64,000 nucleotides of DNA. It comes from a bacterium. GTDB taxonomy: Bacteria > Chloroflexota > Dormibacteria > Aeolococcales > Bog-877. Made by a program: the position numbers and the translations under genes. The DNA lies in the NCBI GenBank assembly GCA_021795235.1, contig JAJYPP010000002.1, positions 62,001 through 126,000 of the forward strand. Direction: 5' to 3'. A model generated the notes under the pieces. The model saw only the letters and a program-made list of their open reading frames with translations. It did not search any database and was not told where the DNA came from. Shown piece by piece: positions 16,716 to 24,301 of the stretch (position 1 is its first letter; every line of letters starts with the position of its first letter).

Positions 16716-18278
16716 TCAGCTGGAGATCTGGTCGGCATCTTCGGATGATGGTCCCCTGCCCGCCCCATCACGAGCCGATCCCAGTCGCGTCTTGAGCCCA
16801 CGCAGCAGATCCTGCCCGAAGGCGGTCGTGGCGGGAACTCCCTCCAGGATGCGGTAGGTGCGACGACCATCCTCCAACCGTTCGGCCCGCAGATGGAGGG
16901 TGGGCGCGGGGGGGTTGAGTCGCAGTTCCTCCGCGAGCTGGAAGAAGTGAGTCACGAGGACCACGGTCACGCCCGCCTCCACCAGCGCCGCCACCACCTG
17001 GCGGGCAATCTCTGAGCCCTCGCGTTCGTTGGTGCCACTTAGGGGTTCGTTCAGCAACAGCATGGCGCCTCGGGAGAGCTGGCGGACGGTGGCCGCCAGC
17101 CGGGCCAGGTCGGAGTCCAAGCGGCCGGTGTCGAGACCGGGCGTCTCGCCACGGACGAAGTGGGTCTGCAGGCCGGGGGTGACCGAGGCGGAGAACTCTC
17201 GAGCGGTTACGAACATGCCCGCCTGGAACATCAGCTGCGCCATCCCCAAGCTGCGCAGAAAGGTCGACTTGCCGCCGGAGTTGGCCCCTGTTACCACCAC
17301 CAAGTGACGGCCGCCAGCGTCCACATCGTTGCCCACCACCGAGGCCTGGGATCTCAACGTGAGGCCGGCGTCGCGGAGCTCGCGGCAGCGAAAGCCGGCC
17401 CCGCCGCCGAGCAGCGGTTCCGGCCAGCAGACCTCTGAACCAGCCTCGCTCAGGGTGCGGTGAAGGTTGCGGCAGCCTAGGTAGAAGCCCAGCTCGAACC
17501 GGAGCGCCCTGAAGAAGCTGAGCACGTGATCAGCCGCCTGGGCAACCGCATCAGCGGCGGAGTTCAGCCCCCGGTCGACCAGGTCAGCCAGAGCCCGAAA
17601 GCCGGCGTCGTCACGCGGCGCGATCTGGAAGGAGTACTGAGAGCGCACTCCCAACCCCAGCCGCTCCCCCCAACTGGTCCTGGCGCGCGACGGGGAGCGC
17701 AGCACGTAGTCGAGGCCCTGGTTGCCAGGGCCCAGGCGAGCACTGATCGACTGCTCTCCCCCGAGTCGGCGTAGGTCCTCCAGGCATCCCTGCAGGGCAG
17801 CCAGGTAGGAATCGTCGAGCTCGGCTTGCAGAGTGGACACCAGCTGCCGCACTCCCGGGGAGGGAAGCGCCGCCATGCTGGTATCTACCGCCGACCGAAG
17901 CTCTCGCAGCAGGGGCAGGAACAGCTCCAGCGCCTGAGTTGCCCGGCGCAGGGAGGATGTCGGGCGCCGGCTCGCCAGGCTCCAGATCCTCCGCTCGCCG
18001 TCGATCGCCGCCACCGCCAGCGAGTACATCGCCTGGAAGCCCTCCGAGCCGTCCAGGCAGTCCTGCAGCACCTCCTGGCGATACCTCACGCCGCTCTCGT
18101 CGACCAGGCTCTGCAGGATGACCCCCCGGGCCACACCCGAGAGGAACTTGTCGCCCTGGCCCATCGCCTCAAAGAGGTCCTCCAGGCCGAGGTCGACCTC
18201 CAGGTCGGAAGCCTCAGGCGAGGCCGCCGTGCCCTGCTCGGGGTCGCGATCCGGAAAGAGCAGATGAACCTTCAGCAA
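16716..18278 (-). CDS. MutS-type ATPase, second of a tandem pair
   Basis: 520 residues: a helical clamp/lever-like region (about 1-310) and a MutS ATPase domain (about 310-500). Walker A is GANSGGKST (about 330-338); the Walker B region reads MLLLNEPLSGTNEREG, with Asn where MutS has Asp in DE. The mismatch-recognition domain and its Phe-x-Glu motif are absent, so this is not a canonical mismatch-repair MutS. The first codon appears to be TTG at 18276-18278, overlapping the upstream paralogue by 7 nt. The two are diverged and adjacent, suggesting a heterodimer like MutSbeta or MSH4/5; that is inference. Confidence 0.75.
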   Translation of the reverse strand: MLKVHLLFPDRDPEQGTAASPEASDLEVDLGLEDLFEAMGQGDKFLSGVARGVILQSLVDESGVRYRQEVLQDCLDGSEGFQAMYSLAVAAIDGERRIWSLASRRPTSSLRRATQALELFLPLLRELRSAVDTSMAALPSPGVRQLVSTLQAELDDSYLAALQGCLEDLRRLGGEQSISARLGPGNQGLDYVLRSPSRARTSWGERLGLGVRSQYSFQIAPRDDAGFRALADLVDRGLNSAADAVAQAADHVLSFFRALRFELGFYLGCRNLHRTLSEAGSEVCWPEPLLGGGAGFRCRELRDAGLTLRSQASVVGNDVDAGGRHLVVVTGANSGGKSTFLRSLGMAQLMFQAGMFVTAREFSASVTPGLQTHFVRGETPGLDTGRLDSDLARLAATVRQLSRGAMLLLNEPLSGTNEREGSEIARQVVAALVEAGVTVVLVTHFFQLAEELRLNPPAPTLHLRAERLEDGRRTYRILEGVPATTAFGQDLLRGLKTRLGSARDGAGRGPSSEDADQISS

Positions 18279-19807
18279 TGCAGGGCTCGCTGAAGCTGCG
18301 CGTAGGTCATACCATGGCGCTGAGCCACCGCCAGCGCGTAGGCGAGTCCGTCGGCGGGACGCCGCTCCACCCGGAATGTCCGGCGCGCCGGATCGTCGGG
18401 ATCCACCTGGCTGACCATGCTGACGGTGGCCGGGCCCAGAGCAGACAGCTCCACGATGAAGGTCACATAGACGCCCAGGACGCCTCGGCCCATGAGCTGC
18501 TCCACCACCGCCTGGCCCAGCTCCCGCCCGTCCTCAAGGCTGGCTGAACCGAAGGTTTCGTTCAGGATCACGACTGAGCGGCCAGTGGCGCGGGTGAGGA
18601 TCTCCTCCACCCTAACCAGATCGTCCTCCAGCCGCCCTCTCAAGTCCTCCAGCCTCTCCTCGCGCTCGAAGTGGGTCAGAAGCTGATCGCACAGCAGCAA
18701 GGCCAGCTCGGTGCCAGGCACCGGACAACCCAGCGCCGCCAGGTGGTGCAGCTGCCCAAAGGTCCTGGCCAGGGTCGTCTTGCCCCCCTGGTTCGGCCCC
18801 GACACGACCAGAAGGCGCTCGGCACCGGCCAGCTCGAAATCATTGCCCACCACGGGAACCCCGGCTGGCACCAGCCGGGCCGCCATGGCCAAGTCGAAGG
18901 TGCCCCGCGCGCGCTCCACCTTGGAGTCGGTTCCTATCGCCGGATAGGAGAAGGCGAGCCCGGCCTGCCGCAGCGGCTCGATGTGCTCCAAATAGGCGAG
19001 ATAGAACTGGAGCTCACGCTCGACGCGCCTCACGGTGGGGTCCCAGAAGTCGCGATGCCGCTCCCAGAAGCTCTGCTGAGCGGAGAAGGGCTCTGGGAAG
19101 AGCCGCACCACCAGATCCAGGATCCTTTCCTCCACCGAGCTCAGCTCATGGCGGAGAGGCATCTGGAACAGATGACTCTGGCCCTCCGCCTGCTGGAACC
19201 GCGCGAACATGGCCCGGATCTCGGCCCCGTAATCCGCCTCGCCCTGGTGCCTGCGCACGGTCACCCGGCCCCCGATCACATCCACCTGGTAGCGGACCCG
19301 ATCAAGCTGATCTCGGACCGAGGCGGCCTCCGCGTGAAGGCTGGTAAACCCGGGAGCCACCACGTGCTCGCTCAGAAACTCCCGCCAGCTGCGCAGTCCT
19401 GAAGAGCCCAGCTCAAGGTTGGCAAGCGCGGCGGCGAGGTCCAGCAGCGCCCGGCAATAGAGCTGGACCGCCTGCAGGAACCAGGCGCCCTGCTGGGGCA
19501 CGTGGCGCCGATTCTCCATGTTCCCCACCAGCTCTCTGGCCCGCCGCAGAGAGGCCGCGAACGCCGACACGGCCGCGAGCGTCTTCCCGTTCTCGAGATC
19601 GCGGAACACAGCCTGGCGATACTCGACGGTACTCGTTCGGGTGGCGCGGGTACGGAACAAGGGGCCGAGGTCCCACTCCTCGCGCCCGCGCGTCACAGAA
19701 TCCACTATCTGTCCGATCCCAAGATCGGACAGGGTCGTCCGGTCCTGCTCCAGATACCCCGGGTCGGGTGGCCCGGCGACTTCTTGCAACAGGCTCAGAG
19801 TCCTCAC
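18272..19807 (-). CDS. MutS-type ATPase, first of a tandem pair
   Basis: 511 residues with the same layout as its downstream neighbour: helical N-terminal two thirds and a C-terminal MutS ATPase domain. Walker A is GPNQGGKTT (about 333-341) and the Walker B region is VVILNETFGSASLEDG, again Asn-Glu rather than Asp-Glu. TVRRHQGEADYGAEIRAMF looks like part of the lever region. No mismatch-binding domain. Beginning at the GTG at 19805-19807, it overlaps the next gene by 7 nt, so the two are co-translated. Related two-gene MutS-like ATPases occur in Actinobacteria and Chloroflexota without known function. Confidence 0.75.
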   Translation of the reverse strand: MRTLSLLQEVAGPPDPGYLEQDRTTLSDLGIGQIVDSVTRGREEWDLGPLFRTRATRTSTVEYRQAVFRDLENGKTLAAVSAFAASLRRARELVGNMENRRHVPQQGAWFLQAVQLYCRALLDLAAALANLELGSSGLRSWREFLSEHVVAPGFTSLHAEAASVRDQLDRVRYQVDVIGGRVTVRRHQGEADYGAEIRAMFARFQQAEGQSHLFQMPLRHELSSVEERILDLVVRLFPEPFSAQQSFWERHRDFWDPTVRRVERELQFYLAYLEHIEPLRQAGLAFSYPAIGTDSKVERARGTFDLAMAARLVPAGVPVVGNDFELAGAERLLVVSGPNQGGKTTLARTFGQLHHLAALGCPVPGTELALLLCDQLLTHFEREERLEDLRGRLEDDLVRVEEILTRATGRSVVILNETFGSASLEDGRELGQAVVEQLMGRGVLGVYVTFIVELSALGPATVSMVSQVDPDDPARRTFRVERRPADGLAYALAVAQRHGMTYAQLQRALHC

Positions 19808-20123
19808 CTCAGGCCCCTGGCACCTGCCCGCGTGGGCTGTGGGTTTGCGCCACGGCGACCACCCTCGGCGGCACGACGTTGATGAAGGTGTGGCCGCGGC
19901 CTGAAGAAGGGGGCGAACCGACCATGCCAGCCTCCGAATTACGGCCCTGTCAAGTGCTCGGTAGAAGCTATTAGCCGATCACTCCGGCATACGCGGGCCT
20001 CATCGCGGTGGTGGCGTGATTGTCTCATGCCATCCCCCGGTGCCCGCGCAGGACCACCCTGGCGGCGGCCCCTAGCCAGCCGCTCGCCGTCCGGTCCGCC
20101 ACCCTGATCTCGATAATGGGAAG
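19808..20123. other. Intergenic, no gene recognised
   Basis: 316 bp between divergent genes. No SD-supported reading frame or RNA structure was found. The right end holds the thioesterase -10 box. A TTGACA on the minus strand (19953-19948) has no matching -10. Confidence 0.5.
20112..20117 (+). promoter_or_regulatory. -10 box, leaderless thioesterase gene
   Basis: GATAAT six nucleotides before the GTG at 20124. No -35 match was seen, so the call rests on box sequence and spacing shared with other genes here. Confidence 0.4.
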
Positions 20124-20582
20124 GTGGCTGGTGACCCCCTTGTCTACACCGACGGCTGGTCGGTCCGCCAGTACGAGCTGGACGCCAACGGCCATGTCAA
20201 CAACGCGGTCTACCTCAACTGGGCCGAGGAGATGGCCTCCCGCCATGCTGAGCACAGCGGGTTCGGTGCCGCCTGGGCCCGGGCGCACCAGGGCGGTTGG
20301 GTGATCCGCCGCAACGAGGTGGACTACCATCTGCCCGCCCGCTTCGGAGATGCCCTGCTCCTCACCGTGCGGGTGGAGGCGATCCGGGGCTCCCGAGGCC
20401 AGCGCCGCACCACCATCGAGCGGGCGGCCGATTCCCGACTGCTCGCAGAGGTGTTCACCGAGTGGGTGTGGGTGCGCCTCAGCGACGGCAAGCCGGCCCC
20501 CGTCCCGGAGGAACTGGTGAGGATCGCCGCCGCGGTCACCACCGCCACCCTGAGTCGCCGCAGCCTCAAGCGCCCGCGCTGA
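20124..20582 (+). CDS. Acyl-CoA thioesterase, 4HBT hotdog fold
   Basis: 152 residues, one hotdog domain. ELDANGHVNNAVYLNWAEE is the 4-hydroxybenzoyl-CoA thioesterase signature, with the catalytic Asp in the D-x-x-GHVNN motif, followed by the usual RRNEVDYHLPARFGD strand. Such YbgC/FatM-type enzymes hydrolyse acyl-CoA or acyl-ACP thioesters. Chain-length preference is unknown. The start is taken as GTG at 20124, preceded by GATAAT; a nearby GTG at 20131 is out of frame. Monocistronic, upstream of an MFS gene with its own promoter. Confidence 0.88.
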   Translation: MAGDPLVYTDGWSVRQYELDANGHVNNAVYLNWAEEMASRHAEHSGFGAAWARAHQGGWVIRRNEVDYHLPARFGDALLLTVRVEAIRGSRGQRRTTIERAADSRLLAEVFTEWVWVRLSDGKPAPVPEELVRIAAAVTTATLSRRSLKRPR

Positions 20583-20605
20583 AGGCCACCCGCCTCGCGC
20601 TCCGC

Positions 20606-20611
20606 TACACT
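20606..20611 (+). promoter_or_regulatory. -10 box upstream of the MFS gene at 20741
   Basis: TACACT in the 158-bp gap, giving a leader of about 120 nt. No -35 match was found. Confidence 0.3.
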
Positions 20612-20740
20612 GCGGCTCCCTTGTAGAGACAGCTCCGATCCTGGCTCGGCTCTGACAGCGTCCGCGGTGCGGCCGCGGGAGCGAGCCACGCCCCTGGGAT
20701 TGCGGCCACGGCCGCCGATCTTCTCCACGGAGCTGCTCTC

Positions 20741-21946
20741 ATGGAATCTTCACCACCACCCTTTCCTCAGCGCGCGCCGAACGACCTCCGCCGTCTGTTT
20801 CTGGTCGCGCTGGCGGTCGCCACCGCCGGCGCAGTCGCCCAACTGGCCCTGGTCCTGAGACTGACCTACGCCACCGACTCGGGCTGGATCGTGGCCGGTC
20901 TTTGGCTCGCCGGAACCCTGCCGGCGGTCGCGCTGTCGCCCTGGATCGGACTGCTGATCGACCGGGTGGAAACGGTCCTGGTGCTGCGCCTGATGGCCAT
21001 CCTGGAGGCGGTGCTGGACCTCGGCCTGGCGGTGCTGCCCGGGGTCGGGTCGGTCCTGCTGCTGGCGATCGGTCTCGGCCTGACCGTCTCCCTGTCAACC
21101 GCGGGCCTCTACGCGGTTGTCAGCACTGTTCCGGACCCCGAACGGCGATCCCGCCGGGCTGGTCCGCTCTCCCTCATCCAGGCGGCCGCCTGGGCGGGAG
21201 CGACCGTGGGTCCGATCGTGGGCGCCGCCCTGGTCTCTGCGCTCAGAACCCGGCTGCCGCTGGTGCTGGACGCGGCGGTGCTGACCGGCTGCGCCCTCGC
21301 CCTGGGAGGGCTACGGACCAGACGCCGACCCAACCGGATCGCCGCCGGCCCGGACTCGCCCTGGAACGGCCTGTCTCTGCTGGGGCGCGACCCCCACCTG
21401 CGCGGGATCCTGGGCCCGGTCGCCATGGTCATAGTCGCCGTCAACCTGGGAGTGGTCGTGGATGTCTTCCTGGCGACGCGGGTCCTGATGGCGGGCTCCA
21501 TCGGCTATGGGGCCCTGGTGACCGCCTGGGGCGCCGGCATGGTCGGGGGCACCCTGCTGCCGCAACGGGTCACCGGCTGGAGCCACCAGAGTCTGATCGG
21601 AGTGGGCGGCATCCTGGCCGGGCTGGGGCTGGCGGGGGCGGGCATCAGCCCAGACATCGGCCTGGCGGTATCGGCCTATGTCTTGGGCGGCCTCGGCAAC
21701 GGGCTCGAGGCCAACGCTGCCCGCCTGCTGGTCCAGTCGCGGGCCGAGCCTGGCGGCGCGGGCCGGGCCTTCGCCGCCTACTTCGCCTTCGGTAGCAGCG
21801 CCGCGGCTGCCGGGACCGTTGTTGGCGGATTGGTGCTCCAGCCCCTCGGTGCCCGCCAAGCCCTGGGCCTGGGCGCTCTGCTTTCAGTCTCCGGCGGCCT
21901 GGCCCTCCTCTTCCTCGCCCGGATTGCCCGCAGATCGACTGTCTGA
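20741..21946 (+). CDS. MFS transporter (EntS-like MFS_3 type)
   Basis: 401 residues, 12 predicted membrane segments. The loop after the second helix, LSPWIGLLIDRVETVLVL, fits the MFS G-x-x-x-D-R motif. N- and C-terminal six-helix halves are separated by a basic loop (TRRRPNRIAAG, about 190). It resembles the EntS/TetV-like efflux branch rather than sugar permeases, but substrate cannot be told. GGAG lies 8 nt before the ATG. It converges on an aldo/keto reductase gene with 19 bp between. Confidence 0.85.
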   Translation: MESSPPPFPQRAPNDLRRLFLVALAVATAGAVAQLALVLRLTYATDSGWIVAGLWLAGTLPAVALSPWIGLLIDRVETVLVLRLMAILEAVLDLGLAVLPGVGSVLLLAIGLGLTVSLSTAGLYAVVSTVPDPERRSRRAGPLSLIQAAAWAGATVGPIVGAALVSALRTRLPLVLDAAVLTGCALALGGLRTRRRPNRIAAGPDSPWNGLSLLGRDPHLRGILGPVAMVIVAVNLGVVVDVFLATRVLMAGSIGYGALVTAWGAGMVGGTLLPQRVTGWSHQSLIGVGGILAGLGLAGAGISPDIGLAVSAYVLGGLGNGLEANAARLLVQSRAEPGGAGRAFAAYFAFGSSAAAAGTVVGGLVLQPLGARQALGLGALLSVSGGLALLFLARIARRSTV

Positions 21947-21965
21947 CCGCCGTCGAGTCAGTTAC

Positions 21966-22937
21966 TCACCAGGCATACGCCTCTGGCGCCGCGCCGCCGG
22001 GACCTGGGAAGATGTCGTCCAGATTGGCCAGGACATCGTGGTCCAGCCTGATCTCCAGAGCCCGCATCGCTCCCCTGAACTGATCGATCGTGCGCGGCCC
22101 AATGATCGGCGCCGTCACGCCGGGCTGATGCAGCAGCCAGGCCAGAGCCACGTCGGCCGGTTGCTCCCCCAGGTCGCGGCAGAGGTTCTGGTAGGCCTCC
22201 AATTGAGAGCGATGCTCCTCAATGCGCTCCTGGTTCTGGGGATCGGCGCGCCGCCCCTCCTGCTGCTGCTCGAGGGCCCCGCCGAGGATGCCGGAGGCCA
22301 GTGGACTCCAGGGGATCAGCCCCAGACCGTAGTCGCGGCAGGCCGGCAGCACCTCGCGCTCGATGTCGCGAGCCAGCAGGTTGTAGAGCGACTGCTCGCT
22401 GACCAGCCCCATCTGGTGCCGGGCTCGCGCCCGTTCCTGGGCCTTGGCGATGTGCCAGCCAGCGAAGTTGGACGAGCCCGCGTAGATGATCTTGCCCTGC
22501 TGGCGAAGCACCTCAAAGGCCTCCCAGATCTCCTCCCAGGGAGTGCCGCGGTCGATGTGATGCATCTGGTAAAGGTCGATGCGGTCGGTCCCAAGTCGCT
22601 TGAGGGAGGCGTCGCAGGCGGCCTTGATGTTGCGGGCGGAGAGGAGCCCATCATTGGGCCAATCGGTGGGACTGGCGTAGAGCTTGGTGGCGATCACGAC
22701 CTTCTCCCGCCTGCCGCCGCCCTTCGCGAACCAGCTGCCCAAGATCTCCTCGGTGAGTCCCCAGCGAACGGCGCGGCCGTAGGCATTGGCGGTGTCGAAG
22801 AAATTGATCCCCAGCTCCAGGGCGTGGTCCATGATCTGGTGGGCGTCCTCCTCGGTCGTCCTGGGGCCGAAGTTCATGGTGCCCAAGCAGAGCGGGCTGA
22901 CGCGCAGACCGGAACGGCCGAGATGAACGTATTCCAC
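21966..22937 (-). CDS. Aldo/keto reductase 1
   Basis: 323 residues, a full (beta/alpha)8 NADPH oxidoreductase of the YhdN/Tas branch. The catalytic tetrad is visible: Asp in FFDTANAYG, Tyr in the same motif, Lys in VVIATKLY, His in YQMHHID. The NADPH region ends with APIIGPRTIDQFRGAM. The GTG start is preceded by GGGAGAGG. It reduces aldehydes or ketones; the substrate is open. It is one of three distinct members within 8.5 kb. Confidence 0.92.
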   Translation of the reverse strand: MEYVHLGRSGLRVSPLCLGTMNFGPRTTEEDAHQIMDHALELGINFFDTANAYGRAVRWGLTEEILGSWFAKGGGRREKVVIATKLYASPTDWPNDGLLSARNIKAACDASLKRLGTDRIDLYQMHHIDRGTPWEEIWEAFEVLRQQGKIIYAGSSNFAGWHIAKAQERARARHQMGLVSEQSLYNLLARDIEREVLPACRDYGLGLIPWSPLASGILGGALEQQQEGRRADPQNQERIEEHRSQLEAYQNLCRDLGEQPADVALAWLLHQPGVTAPIIGPRTIDQFRGAMRALEIRLDHDVLANLDDIFPGPGGAAPEAYAW

Positions 22938-23259
22938 AAACCTCTCCCGAACAGAGACGGAAAGCTGGGCCCGGCTGGCGCCAGCAGACGCGGTCCATTA
23001 TCCGGCCCGTATTCGGACCTTCCGGCCACCCAGTTCAGTGGACGGGCACTTGGGCCCAGGCGGCGGCTTCACGACCGTTCATGGAGAGCCGGATCGCGAA
23101 TGGCGGAGCGGGCACGCCCGGCTGGGAACAGGTGCCAGCGCCCGCAGCAGGGCCCCGGTCCCCGGTGACTCCGTCCCGGGCCAGGCCGCAGCGCCTTCGT
23201 GCCTGCGCTTGGCACCGCGTTCCAGGGGACCTCTCCGGATGGCCCCGGCTCATACTCGC
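22938..23259. other. Divergent intergenic region, no gene recognised
   Basis: 322 bp between divergent aldo/keto reductase genes. Reading frames here lack SD or family features. A CATACT hexamer (23251-23256) lies just before the second reductase and may be its -10 box. Confidence 0.45.
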
Positions 23260-24243
23260 ATGGTGAGGTACTTGGACTTGGACGGTGCCAAGCTCTCGGT
23301 GGTGGGGCTCGGCTGCTGGCAATTCGGAGAGCCGGGGTGGGGCTACGGGCAGGAGTTCGGGCCAAGGGATTCGCTCGCCATCATTCGACGCGCCCTGGAA
23401 CTGGGCGTGACCGTGCTCGACACTGCGGAGCTCTACGGCTCGGGAGCCAGCGAGAGCCTGGTGGGAGCGGCCCTCCAGGAGTGGGACGAGCCCGTGTTCC
23501 TAGCCTCCAAGTTTCTGCCGCTGATGCCGGTCCCGGGGCTGATGGTCGGACACTGTCGCCACAGCCTCGAGCGACTCCAGCGACCAGCACTGGACCTCTA
23601 CCAGATCCACTTCCCAAACCCGGTGGTGCCTCTGCGCCTGCAGATGGAGGGTCTGCGCCAGGTGCTCCACGGGGGCCTGAGCCAGCATGTCGGCGTCAGC
23701 AACTTCTCGCTCTCCCGCTGGCGGCGGGCCGAGCGCCTGCTGGGGTCGCCGATCATCTCGAACCAGGTGCGGTACAACCTGCTGCACCGTCGGCCAGAGC
23801 GGGACCTGATCCCATACGCCGACCGGAGCAGCCACCTGATCATCGCCTACAGCCCCCTGGCCCAGGGCGCCCTCAGCGGCCGCTACCGCAAAGGCATGGT
23901 GCCTGCCGGCCTGAGGCGGCGCAGTTGGCTCTTCACCGAGGAGGGGCTGACCGCAGCCGAACCGGTGGTGGAGGCGCTAAGAGAGGTAGCCGCCGGTAAA
24001 GGGGTCGCCCCCGCCCAGGTGGCGCTGGCCTACCTCCTCGCCCAACCCCGAGTGCTGGCCATCCCCGGGGCCAAGTCGATAGCGCAATTGGAGGCCAATG
24101 TGGCGGCGACCGAAATAGTGCTGGCGTCCGACGAGATGTTGGCGCTGCGACGTGGGGCCGATCTGTTCCAGATGTCTCGGCGCCGGGCAGCCACCCAACT
24201 ACTCGGGGGCTTGGTGCGCGGAGGCGGCGCGACCGACGCCTGA
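23260..24243 (+). CDS. Aldo/keto reductase 2
   Basis: 327 residues. The barrel begins MVRYLDLDGAKLSVVGLGC; tetrad motifs are TVLDTAELYG (Asp, Tyr), FLASKFLPL (Lys) and LYQIHFPNP (His). The C-terminal AIPGAKSIAQLEANV is the NADP-binding end. The frame is open 74 codons upstream but that part is unlike the family, so I start at ATG 23260; GTG at 23263 is equally possible and would lie 6 nt after the CATACT box. The C-terminal 20 residues are basic (SRRRAATQLLGGLVRGG). It diverges from reductase 1 and is clearly not a recent duplicate. Confidence 0.88.
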   Translation: MVRYLDLDGAKLSVVGLGCWQFGEPGWGYGQEFGPRDSLAIIRRALELGVTVLDTAELYGSGASESLVGAALQEWDEPVFLASKFLPLMPVPGLMVGHCRHSLERLQRPALDLYQIHFPNPVVPLRLQMEGLRQVLHGGLSQHVGVSNFSLSRWRRAERLLGSPIISNQVRYNLLHRRPERDLIPYADRSSHLIIAYSPLAQGALSGRYRKGMVPAGLRRRSWLFTEEGLTAAEPVVEALREVAAGKGVAPAQVALAYLLAQPRVLAIPGAKSIAQLEANVAATEIVLASDEMLALRRGADLFQMSRRRAATQLLGGLVRGGGATDA

Positions 24244-24301
24244 CTCACCCGGCGGCCGATGACGACTTGTTCACCGACCGTCGCACCCTTGCGATCTCCA
24301 T

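Noticed and set aside
19948-19953. TTGACA on the minus strand in the 19.8-20.1 kb gap
   Set aside because: No -10 box at 16-18 nt downstream.
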